NCBI GenBank assembly: GCA_947628655.1
Contig: CANRAS010000019.1
Coordinates: 1 to 39,522, forward strand
Reading direction: 5' to 3'
Origin: an uncultured Clostridia bacterium
Lineage (GTDB): Bacteria; Bacillota; Clostridia; Oscillospirales; Ruminococcaceae
Length of the DNA stretch: 39,522 nt
This document shows positions 33,061 to 39,522 of this stretch, in pieces. A program made the translations under genes and the position numbers. Below the pieces are notes generated by a model. That model was not told where the DNA came from and made no database searches. It worked only from the letters and a program-made list of their open reading frames with translations. Each line of letters begins with the position of its first letter. The stretch's first letter is position 1.

Positions 33061-34128
33061 CTAATTTAATAAAACCGCGATAATCTCGTTCGATACAAGA
33101 AAGCCTTTCGGAGTAAGCGACAGTTTGCCGTCGCTTATTTTGTAATATTCGCGCGGAATGTATTGCAAACGCTGTTGAATTTCGCTTGTAAGCGCAATTC
33201 CGTCTGTTAGGCGCAAGCCGAGCATTACGCGCTCTTCCTCGCGGTCGGGGGACGTTTCAAGCGTCTGTTCGGTCTGAAATTCGTCGCTTATAAACTTTTC
33301 AAGGCTTTTCGGTACGAAAAAACGCCTGCCGTTATAATAAGAGTGCGCCGACGGACCTATGCCGACGTATTCTTCGGCGTGCCAGTATTTCAGATTGTGA
33401 CGGCTTTCATAGCCCGCTTTCGCGAAGTTGCTTATTTCGTACTGCCGAAAACCGTGTTTTTCCAATAGTTCAACCGCCGTAAGATACAGCGCGCCTTGCG
33501 CATCCTCGTCGGGAAGTTTCGCGGAAATCTCGTCATAACGCCTGCCGAACACCGTGTTTTCCTCTATTTTCAGCAGATACGCCGAAACGTGCGTTATCGG
33601 AAGTCCGCAAAGCGCGGTGAGCGTTTGCGCGAGCGTTTCCCGCGTTTGATTTGGCACGGCGAGCATAATATCTGCGGAGATGTTCTCAAATCCCGCTTTT
33701 TCGGCTTGTAAAACAGCGTCAGCCGCCGTGCGGGCGGTGTGCGTCCTGCCGAGCGCGGAAAGTTCCTCGGCGCACAGCGACTGCACCCCGAACGACAGGC
33801 GGTTTACTCCGGACTGTTTCAGTATGCGCAGAGTATCAGCACTTAGCGTATCGGGATTACATTCGGCGGTTATTTCGGCGTTTTCGGTGATATTCGCACG
33901 GGATAATATTTCGCCGATATATTCGGCGATAAGCGCGGGCGTTCCTCCTCCGACATACACCGTGTCGAAACGTTCGTTTTCATAGCGCGATAAATTGCGG
34001 ATAACGGCGTTTTTGTATTCCTCCGCTTTGCTTTGATTAAACGGCAATGAATAAAAATCGCAGTACGGGCATTTCTTTTTGCAAAACGGAACGTGAATAT
34101 AAAGTCCGCGCGGAGCGTTATTCTTCAT
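33061..34128 (-). CDS. hemW: HemW, radical SAM heme chaperone
   Basis: 355 residues from the ATG at 34128, which overlaps the lepA 3' end by 11 bases; the longer frame upstream lies wholly in lep[21 protein letters not shown] places the CX3CX2C cluster ligands at Cys16, Cys20 and Cys23, with the CDF form typical of HemW; VYVGGGTP and the HemN C-terminal domain (about 290-355) follow. Once annotated as oxygen-independent coproporphyrinogen oxidase, HemW is a heme-transfer protein. The lepA-hemW order is common in Bacillota, often before hrcA-grpE-dnaK, which are absent here. No other heme genes are in the window. Confidence 0.93.
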   Translation of the reverse strand: MKNNAPRGLYIHVPFCKKKCPYCDFYSLPFNQSKAEEYKNAVIRNLSRYENERFDTVYVGGGTPALIAEYIGEILSRANITENAEITAECNPDTLSADTLRILKQSGVNRLSFGVQSLCAEELSALGRTHTARTAADAVLQAEKAGFENISADIMLAVPNQTRETLAQTLTALCGLPITHVSAYLLKIEENTVFGRRYDEISAKLPDEDAQGALYLTAVELLEKHGFRQYEISNFAKAGYESRHNLKYWHAEEYVGIGPSAHSYYNGRRFFVPKSLEKFISDEFQTEQTLETSPDREEERVMLGLRLTDGIALTSEIQQRLQYIPREYYKISDGKLSLTPKGFLVSNEIIAVLLN

Positions 34129-35929
34129 CGAGTTTAAGCACCGCCATAAACGCCTCCTGCGGGACTTCCACCGTTCCGAAACGGCGCATACGCTTTTTGC
34201 CCTCTTTCTGCTTTTCAAGCAGTTTTTTCTTTCGTGTAATATCACCGCCGTAGCACTTCGCGAGGACGTCCTTGCGCAAGGCTTTTATTGTTTCCCGCGC
34301 GATTATCTTCCCGCCGACGCAGGCTTGAACAGGCACTTCAAAAAGCTGGCGCGGGATATGCTCTTTCAGCTTTTCAGCCATTTTGCGGGCGCGGGAATAC
34401 GCGCTGTCCGCGTGGACGATAAACGACAGCGCGTCTATCATCTCGCCGTTTAGCATTATATCAAGTTTTACGAGCTTGCTCGGCTCGAAACCCTTTATTT
34501 CATAGTCATAGCTTGCATAACCGCGCGTTCGCGACTTCAGCGCATCAAAGAAGTCGTAAACGATTTCGTTCAGCGGGAGTTCATAGTGCAGGTCAACGCG
34601 CTTTTCGTCGATGTATTTCATATCCTTGAACACACCGCGCCTGTTTTGGCAAAGTTCCATAATATTCCCGACATAATCCGACGGCGCATAGATATGCGCG
34701 GTAACTACGGGTTCGTATGCTTGTTTTATCAGCGTTGTGTCGGGGTAGTTGAACGGGTTGTCTATCATCTTTATCTCGCCGTTTGTGAGTTCTATTTTGT
34801 AAACAACACTCGGCGCGGTCGTTATTATGTCAAGGTCGTATTCGCGCTCTATGCGCTCTTGAACTACGTCCATATGAAGAAGTCCCAAAAATCCGCACCT
34901 AAATCCGAAACCCAAAGCGACGGAACTTTCGGGTTCAAAAGACAGCGACGCGTCGTTTAACTGTAGTTTTTCGAGAGCCTCGCGCAGGTCGGGGTACTTC
35001 GCGCCGTCGGCGGGGTAAATTCCGCTGAACACCATCGGGTTCACGTCGCGGTAGCCGGGGAGCGCCTCTGCCGCGGGGTTTTGCGCGTTCGTTACGGTAT
35101 CGCCGACTTTCGTATCGCCGATATACTTAATTGACGCGGCAATGTAGCCGACTTCGCCCGCTTTTAATTCCGAACACGGAACTAGTTCGACAGCGCCCAT
35201 ATATCCCGTTTCGACAACGGTAAATTCCGCTCCCGACGCCATCATTCGGATTTTATCGCCCGCTTTTACGCTCCCCTCTTTCACTCGTACATAGACGATA
35301 ACGCCCTTGTAGCTGTCGTAGTAGCTGTCGAAAATCAGCGCTTTCAGCGGGGCGTTGGTATCGCCGTTCGGCGCGGGGATTTTGCTGACGATTTCCTCCA
35401 TAACCGCGCGGATATTTGTTCCCATTTTCGCGGATATTTCGGGCGCGTCCATAGCCTCTATGCCGATAACGTCCTCAATTTCGCGCTTTACTTCTTCGGG
35501 GTGAGCGGACGGCAGGTCGATTTTATTCACGACGGGAACGACTTCCAAATCGTTTTCCACCGCGAGATAGGTATTCGCAAGGGTCTGCGCCTCTATTCCC
35601 TGCGACGCGTCAACGATAAGCACCGCGCCCTCGCACGCGACGAGCGACCGCGAAACCTCGTAATTAAAGTCAACGTGACCGGGGGTATCAATCAAATTGA
35701 AGATATACTCCTCGCCGTCGTCGGCTTTGTATTTAAGTCTTACGGCGCGCGCCTTGATAGTAATACCGCGTTCGCGTTCTATATCCATATTGTCGAGCAG
35801 TTGTTCTTCCATATCGCGCAGAGCGACCGTTTCGGTCTGTTCGAGTATTCTGTCCGCGAGAGTAGACTTCCCGTGGTCGATGTGCGCTATTATGCAGAAA
35901 TTGCGGATTTTGTTTAGGTAGTTATCCAT
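34118..35929 (-). CDS. lepA: Elongation factor 4 (LepA), ribosome-associated GTPase
   Basis: 603 residues, the usual length. The G1 loop is AHIDHGKST (15-23), switch region [10 protein letters not shown]3 DTPGHVDF and G4 NKIDLP, followed by the EF-G-like domains II, III and V and the LepA-specific C-terminal domain (ending in basic [22 protein letters not shown]). It acts on ribosomes during initiation or stalled elongation. AAGGAG precedes the ATG by ten bases. A heptamer tract lies immediately upstream (35946-35981), and no clear promoter is seen between it and the gene at 36126, so the leader is probably repeat-derived. Confidence 0.98.
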   Translation of the reverse strand: MDNYLNKIRNFCIIAHIDHGKSTLADRILEQTETVALRDMEEQLLDNMDIERERGITIKARAVRLKYKADDGEEYIFNLIDTPGHVDFNYEVSRSLVACEGAVLIVDASQGIEAQTLANTYLAVENDLEVVPVVNKIDLPSAHPEEVKREIEDVIGIEAMDAPEISAKMGTNIRAVMEEIVSKIPAPNGDTNAPLKALIFDSYYDSYKGVIVYVRVKEGSVKAGDKIRMMASGAEFTVVETGYMGAVELVPCSELKAGEVGYIAASIKYIGDTKVGDTVTNAQNPAAEALPGYRDVNPMVFSGIYPADGAKYPDLREALEKLQLNDASLSFEPESSVALGFGFRCGFLGLLHMDVVQERIEREYDLDIITTAPSVVYKIELTNGEIKMIDNPFNYPDTTLIKQAYEPVVTAHIYAPSDYVGNIMELCQNRRGVFKDMKYIDEKRVDLHYELPLNEIVYDFFDALKSRTRGYASYDYEIKGFEPSKLVKLDIMLNGEMIDALSFIVHADSAYSRARKMAEKLKEHIPRQLFEVPVQACVGGKIIARETIKALRKDVLAKCYGGDITRKKKLLEKQKEGKKRMRRFGTVEVPQEAFMAVLKLDEE

Positions 35930-35945
35930 TTAGTTAAATCTCCTT

Positions 35946-36129
35946 CTAGTTGCTAGAGAATAGTTGTTAGTTATTAGTTTTGGTGCGCACTTCGTGCGCG
36001 GATTAGATTGTCTGCGGGTCGTTACGTTGACGAGAAAGGGTTAGCAGGACTTACAGAGTTATCCGCAAAGCGGATAACTCGCTTACTTCTAACTTCTAAC
36101 AGCTTACCTCTAACTTCTTCAACCTCTAA
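35946..36129. repeat. Composite element with inward-facing heptamer tracts (copies 6 and 7)
   Basis: The left end reads inward on the plus strand: units CTAGTTG, CTAGAGA and so on (35946-35981), hairpin GCGCAC TTC GTGCGC, then the GATTAGATTGTCTGCGGGTC core (36001). The right end reads inward on the minus strand: units of GTTAGAA type (36129-36082) starting at the stop of the gene at 36126, then hairpin GAGTTATCCGC TTT GCGGATAACTC (36080-36056). About 185 bp, non-coding, filling the lepA upstream gap. Confidence 0.8.
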
Positions 36130-36746
36130 TTATCTTCATTGTATTCCGCGTCTAAATACCATTCTAACTCTTCTAATTTCTCGCTGAAATCCTCGGCGCT
36201 TTCCCATGCGGGGAGGTCAAACGATTGCCAGCGGTCGTTTTTCAGCAATTGGCGTACTACATACAAGTCGTTCTTGCGGTTCGTTGTGCTTTCATCGAAA
36301 TCCCTAAGCGGAGCGAACACGCCGTATTCGCCCTCTAATTTGTATATTATGAACTCCCCGAACTGATAGACATTCAGCCCCGTACCCGAAATCAGCGTTT
36401 TTACCGTCGTGCTGTCTATGTTGAGCGCGGTTTCGTTCAGTGTGAACATCGCAAGCGGATTGTCCGCATAATGCGCCTTGTCATGCTCCGAGGCGACTTT
36501 CTTGTACCTGCTCTCGTCAAATACAAAGTCGGCGGGCATAAGGTAATAACGGCTCGCGGGGTTCTCGTAGCAATGCACGACCGTGAACTTTTCCCCGCCG
36601 TATTCCTTGGTGTAAACGGTATCTTTCGGCTCGTAGAATATTCCGATAACGAATTTCACCGCGAAAATAAATATCCCCGTACTCACGAGAACAATCAACA
36701 TCGGCAGGCACTTTAAAAATGCGCTTTTAAACTTCTCTTTTGTCAT
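36126..36746 (-). CDS. Membrane-anchored protein of unknown function
   Basis: 206 residues. One hydrophobic segment (about 14-36) after a basic start (MTKEKFKSAFLK) implies a signal anchor with the rest outside. The outer part is acidic and aromatic-rich (YGGEKFTVVHCYENPASRYYLMPADFVFDESRY) and ends EELEWYLDAEYNEDN. I do not recognise a family. GGAG precedes the ATG and a good promoter lies at 36778-36806. It is bounded on both sides by heptamer-repeat elements; its stop lies at the outer edge of a tract. Confidence 0.75.
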   Translation of the reverse strand: MTKEKFKSAFLKCLPMLIVLVSTGIFIFAVKFVIGIFYEPKDTVYTKEYGGEKFTVVHCYENPASRYYLMPADFVFDESRYKKVASEHDKAHYADNPLAMFTLNETALNIDSTTVKTLISGTGLNVYQFGEFIIYKLEGEYGVFAPLRDFDESTTNRKNDLYVVRQLLKNDRWQSFDLPAWESAEDFSEKLEELEWYLDAEYNEDN

Positions 36747-36777
36747 AATAATCTCCGTTAAATCAACTCTCGCTTAT

Positions 36778-36806
36778 ATTATAGCACAGGGCGAGGGGTT
36801 TGTCAA
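36778..36806 (-). promoter_or_regulatory. Promoter of the membrane-anchored unknown gene
   Basis: TTGACA (36806-36801) and TATAAT (36783-36778) on the minus strand with a 17-bp spacer, a full consensus match. Confidence 0.85.
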
Positions 36807-36830
36807 GGTTAATAAAACAAGCCGTCCATC

Positions 36831-37038
36831 AGTTTACAGTGCATAGTGCTGAGTGCATAGTAAAAGCGTTCCCCCCGCTGTCGGCGGGGGAAACGTCAAA
36901 AAAACAAGCCTGCGCGACCTACGGGGCTTGTAATATTTAGTGTGCAAACCTCTTAACTTAAAGACAATCTAATCCGCGCGGGCGCAGCCCGCGTAACTAT
37001 ATACATACTCAACACTCAACATTATTAACTATAAACTG
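36831..37038. repeat. Composite element with inward-facing heptamer tracts (copies 8 and 9)
   Basis: The left tract on plus (AGTTTAC, AGTGCAT, AGTGCTG, AGTGCAT; 36831-36861) is followed by a GC-rich hairpin (36868-36894). The right tract on minus (AGTTTAT, AGTTAAT, AATGTTG, AGTGTTG; 37038-36996) is followed by hairpin CGCGGGC TGC GCCCGCG (36993-36977) and GGATTAGATTGTCTT (36975-36961). The two ends thus form degenerate terminal inverted repeats of a 208-bp non-coding unit. Confidence 0.8.
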
Positions 37039-37041
37039 TAT

Positions 37042-38049
37042 TTAAAGCGCAAATTCCTTGTCTATTTCAATCAGCCGTTCGTTGATCTCGCTGAAATCCT
37101 TGACTCCCGCGCGGATAAGTTCCTCGACAATGCGGTCGCGCTCGTCCACGGGGTAGTCATAGCCCGCGCACTTTATGAAACAATAGCGGTCCTCGTCGGA
37201 AAGTCCCATACCGATTGCCATTGCGATTACTCGGTTCTTTTTCGGACGCGTTATCTTCCCGCTGCGGAATTTGCTGATACTGCCCTTGTCGTAATCTATC
37301 ATATTTGCAAGCTGTTCGGCGTTGTCAATAAAATTATACAGATAATTGCTAAGACGCTTTTTGCAAAATTCACTTTTCGTAAGCCCCGAATTTTTTATAT
37401 CCTCGTTAAATCGGCGTTCGTATTGTATGAAAACATCGTTGTATTGCTCCGCGGTGTCTTTGCTTTGCTCAAGCTGAACAGGTCTTGTGTCGGGCGGCGT
37501 TACGAGATAGATATTCATTTCCGACTGCATTTCCTTAGCGTACAGACTTACCGAAACCCGCGCTCCTCTGAACAGCAAAAATTCGGTTTTCGGACTGAAG
37601 TAATTCGCCGACGCGTCAATAAGGTCAATTCCCAAAACAGGGCACACGACGCTTTCGGCATACCGAATATGCGCCCAATCCAGAATTTCGACATAACATT
37701 CTCGTATACTTCGGCGATACTCGTACATAAAGTCCCCGGGGGTCATATCGTGCGGAGGTTTTTCGACATAGACAAACAGGATATTCCGCACGTTCAAATC
37801 ACAGCCGTTAGTTACGATAATCTCGCCGAATTTCATTTGAAACCCGCCGTCGGCGCGAAAATTATCTTCGAGCTTTTTTCTAAGTTCAGCCCCGCCTGCG
37901 AACAGCGCCCTCGAAAACAGCGAGCGGCGAAGTCCCATGTCGTTTGACAGCATACGAATATCTTGTTCGCAAACGGGAATGACAAGCGCGTCCGCGCGGA
38001 TTTTTTCCGCGAACTTCACCATGTCGCCCGATAATATCTTAATAGGCAT
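37042..38049 (-). CDS. Macrodomain protein with C-terminal helix-turn-helix
   Basis: 335 residues. Residues 1 to about 185 look like a macrodomain (ADP-ribose-binding fold): IKILSGDMVKFA with the conserved GD, DALVIPV, AGGAEL, a GEIIVTNGCDL strand, NILFVYVEKPPHD and ESVVCPVLG. Residues about 240-335 contain an XRE-like helix-turn-helix (NAEQLANMIDYDKGSISKFRSGK) followed by a helical tail (CAGYDYPVDERDRIVEELI). It could be a transcription factor sensing ADP-ribose or a related NAD metabolite, or an effector of stress or phage response; the sequence does not decide. It has a full promoter upstream (38170-38198) and only a weak ribosome binding site (AAAGGGG, twelve bases away). The neighbours are not defence genes. 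Confidence 0.75.
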   Translation of the reverse strand: MPIKILSGDMVKFAEKIRADALVIPVCEQDIRMLSNDMGLRRSLFSRALFAGGAELRKKLEDNFRADGGFQMKFGEIIVTNGCDLNVRNILFVYVEKPPHDMTPGDFMYEYRRSIRECYVEILDWAHIRYAESVVCPVLGIDLIDASANYFSPKTEFLLFRGARVSVSLYAKEMQSEMNIYLVTPPDTRPVQLEQSKDTAEQYNDVFIQYERRFNEDIKNSGLTKSEFCKKRLSNYLYNFIDNAEQLANMIDYDKGSISKFRSGKITRPKKNRVIAMAIGMGLSDEDRYCFIKCAGYDYPVDERDRIVEELIRAGVKDFSEINERLIEIDKEFAL

Positions 38050-38069
38050 AATAACAAAGACCCCTTTAA

Positions 38070-38124
38070 ACAGTTTACAGTTGACAATAAATAGTGCAAG
38101 GCAGAAGTTAGAGTAAGAAGTAAG
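38070..38124 (+). repeat. Heptamer tract, copy 10
   Basis: Begins like the 36831 tract (AGTTTAC, AGTTGAC) and passes into units of the GTTAGAG/GTAAGAA type, so it joins the two sub-families seen elsewhere. It lies just upstream of the macrodomain gene and is followed by a degenerate version of the CCGC-AAG-GCGG hairpin. Confidence 0.7.
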
Positions 38125-38169
38125 ACCGCCAAGCGGATAACCAACTTCAATTCCGACATTTATTATATT

Positions 38170-38198
38170 ATTTTAGCATAATATTCCGATTATGTCAA
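38170..38198 (-). promoter_or_regulatory. Promoter of the macrodomain gene
   Basis: TTGACA (38198-38193) and TAAAAT (38175-38170) on the minus strand with a 17-bp spacer. The leader of about 115 nt would include the heptamer tract. Confidence 0.75.
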
Positions 38199-38614
38199 GT
38201 GTTGACGGCGCAGGGGCGGTGGTATAATCATATTATCGGATATTCGTCGGATATATGCGGATTTTCGGGATAGTACAATTTATGCAAATTCAAAAATGTA
38301 CCGCGGCATACCCGCCCGTGTATCTGCGACAGTTTCTTATTGACAGAAAAAATCGTGAACAGCATTATGGAAAACAAGCATTTCAGACGTTAATACAACA
38401 TTTGGTATTTAAGGAATTTAGCGTCGCTATGCGGTTGACGCGCCGCGCTTTTGTTCACAACTTTTTGCAGAGCCTTTTCTCAATTTTGAATATACTTTTT
38501 ATTATACCCAAAGTCTGATGAAAGCGGTTTGTTTTATGTGTCAAAAAATAGCCGAACAACATATTTTGAAGTACAAAACCTGTTAAAGTAATTTATAATA
38601 AGGAGTGAACTGTT

Positions 38615-39522
38615 TTGAACAGACAAAATTTTTCTAATAATATGGGAAATAATAGTTGTTGTATTCCCGGACCTCCCGGACCCCCCGGACCTCCCGGCTG
38701 TCCCGGACCAAGAGGACCTCAGGGTGAAAGAGGTTTAAGAGGATTTCAAGGTGAACGAGGACCTCAGGGCGAACGCGGTTTAAGAGGTTTTCAAGGCGAA
38801 CAAGGTCCTATAGGTGAAACAGGTCCGCAAGGCTCGCAAGGCGAACAAGGTCCTATAGGTGAAACAGGTCCGCAAGGCCCGCAGGGCGAACCAGGCCCTG
38901 TAGGCGCAACAGGTCCGCAAGGACCGCAGGGCGAACAAGGTCCTGTAGGAGCAACAGGTCCGCAAGGCCCGCAGGGCGAACAAGGACCTATAGGCGCAAC
39001 AGGCCCGCAAGGCCCGCAAGGCGAACCAGGTCCTGTAGGAGCAACAGGTCCGCAAGGACCGCAAGGCGAACAAGGTCCTGTAGGCGCAACAGGTCCGCAA
39101 GGCCCGCAGGGCGAACAAGGACCTATAGGCGCAACAGGCCCGCAAGGCCCGCAAGGCGAACAAGGACCTATAGGCGCAACAGGTCCGCAAGGCCCGCAGG
39201 GCGAACAAGGACCTATCGGCGCAACAGGTCCGCAAGGACCGCAAGGCGAACAAGGACCTATCGGCGCAACAGGCCCGCAAGGTCCGCAGGGCGAACAAGG
39301 ACCTATAGGTCCAACAGGCCCGCAAGGTCCGCAGGGCGAACAAGGACCTATAGGCGCAACAGGTCCGCAAGGCCCGCAGGGCGAACAAGGACCTGTAGGC
39401 GCAACAGGTCCGCAAGGCCCGCAGGGCGAACAAGGACCTATAGGTGCAACAGGTCCGCAAGGACCGCAAGGCGAACAAGGACCTATCGGCGCAACAGGCC
39501 CGCAAGGTCCGCAGGGCGAACA
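38615..39522 (+). CDS. Collagen-like Gly-X-Y repeat protein, C-terminus beyond right edge
   Basis: 302 codons are visible from a TTG start (AAGGAG nine bases upstream) and the frame is open at the edge. A short N-terminus without signal peptide ([17 protein letters not shown]) leads into [16 protein letters not shown] and then uninterrupted Gly-X-Y triplets, mostly [18 protein letters not shown]. Such proteins in Bacillota (BclA, BclB and relatives) form trimeric filaments on spores or cells; cysteines 15, 16 and 29 could cross-link them. The globular C-terminal domain that would tell the type is not in the window. A spore-surface role is a reasonable guess given the missing signal peptide. 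Confidence 0.9.
   Translation, partial: MNRQNFSNNMGNNSCCIPGPPGPPGPPGCPGPRGPQGERGLRGFQGERGPQGERGLRGFQGEQGPIGETGPQGSQGEQGPIGETGPQGPQGEPGPVGATGPQGPQGEQGPVGATGPQGPQGEQGPIGATGPQGPQGEPGPVGATGPQGPQGEQGPVGATGPQGPQGEQGPIGATGPQGPQGEQGPIGATGPQGPQGEQGPIGATGPQGPQGEQGPIGATGPQGPQGEQGPIGPTGPQGPQGEQGPIGATGPQGPQGEQGPVGATGPQGPQGEQGPIGATGPQGPQGEQGPIGATGPQGPQGE
38815..39522 (+). repeat. 45-bp tandem repeats of the collagen-like gene
   Basis: The 15-residue unit (five Gly-X-Y triplets, [15 protein letters not shown]) is repeated about fifteen times to the window edge with mainly silent changes (GGT/GGC/GGA). Number changes by slippage or recombination would keep the frame. Long-read data would be needed to trust the copy number. 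Confidence 0.9.

Larger units (their letters stand above)
38050..38614. other. Intergenic stretch between the macrodomain gene and the collagen-like gene
   Basis: Holds heptamer tract copy 10 (38070-38124), the minus-strand promoter at 38170-38198, a poor plus-strand promoter-like pair (TTGACG, 15 bp, TATAAT near 38202-38228), and the ribosome binding site of the collagen-like gene. An 87-codon frame at 38255-38518 lacks a ribosome binding site and I do not call it. The rest shows nothing I can name. Confidence 0.5.

Noticed and set aside
34129-34245. N-terminal extension of HemW
   Set aside because: It lies inside lepA, encodes a basic stretch unlike HemW, and the ATG at 34128 starts directly before GLYIHVPFC.
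38255-38518. An 87-codon frame between the macrodomain and collagen-like genes
   Set aside because: No ribosome binding site, no recognisable pattern and only a 15-bp-spaced promoter-like pair; too weak to call a gene.
38780-39505. A 241-codon minus-strand frame rich in Cys, Arg and Leu
   Set aside because: It is the reverse complement of the 45-bp collagen repeats; the periodic composition explains the open frame.

Overview
The window looks like chromosome of a motile, strictly anaerobic member of the Clostridia (Bacillota). The evidence is a [FeFe]-hydrogenase-like domain fused to a chemoreceptor, ribonuclease Y, a lepA-hemW pair, a MetH whose reactivation domain is a separate gene, Crh-like HPr paralogues, AGGAGG-type ribosome binding sites, and sigma-A promoters that nearly all have a 17-bp spacer. 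No genus can be named from this. Most genes are core metabolism, separated by unusually repeat-rich and hairpin-rich spacers.

Layout. 1-2350 (-): a secreted repeat-rich surface protein that runs off the left edge, preceded by two promoters and a candidate structured RNA/attenuator (2630-2794). 2949-4874 (-): a cytoplasmic hydrogenase-like/MCP fusion. 5346-6953 (-): rny. 7490-7909 (-): a small membrane protein lying between two copies of one promoter region. 8167-13997 (+): a seven-gene operon with acyltransferase, ACP, ketosynthase-CLF fusion, ketoreductase, dehydratase, phosphopantetheinyl transferase and iron-sulfur flavoprotein. It resembles a compact type II polyene or special fatty-acid synthase more than housekeeping FAS. 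14466-16409 (+): a membrane chemoreceptor. 16493-17894 (+): two tandemly duplicated unknown genes. 18029-18104 (+): tRNA-Pro(UGG), followed by an array of hairpins. 18395-18982 (-): a DUF2798-like membrane protein. 19218-20570 (+): a compositionally split unknown gene.

20679-24872 (+) is a methionine block: MetH reactivation protein, MetH, and AzlCD, which may export branched-chain amino acids or methionine. 24880-32189 (-) holds a membrane transglutaminase-like protein, purL, mtaB and a metallophosphoesterase. 32400-32993 (+) has two HPr-fold proteins without the phospho-acceptor histidine. 33061-35929 (-) is lepA-hemW. Next come a membrane-anchored unknown (36126-36746, -) and a macrodomain-HTH protein (37042-38049, -). 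A collagen-like protein (38615 onward, +) runs off the right edge.

Two things stand out. The first is the dedicated ACP/KS-CLF/KR/DH/PPTase/acyltransferase operon with no enoyl reductase. The second is a family of intergenic elements built from 7-bp tandem units followed by hairpins. It occurs at ten sites in 39.5 kb, always at a gene boundary, and two intergenic regions carry inward-facing tracts at both ends. All functions are read from sequence and family knowledge; no database search was possible.
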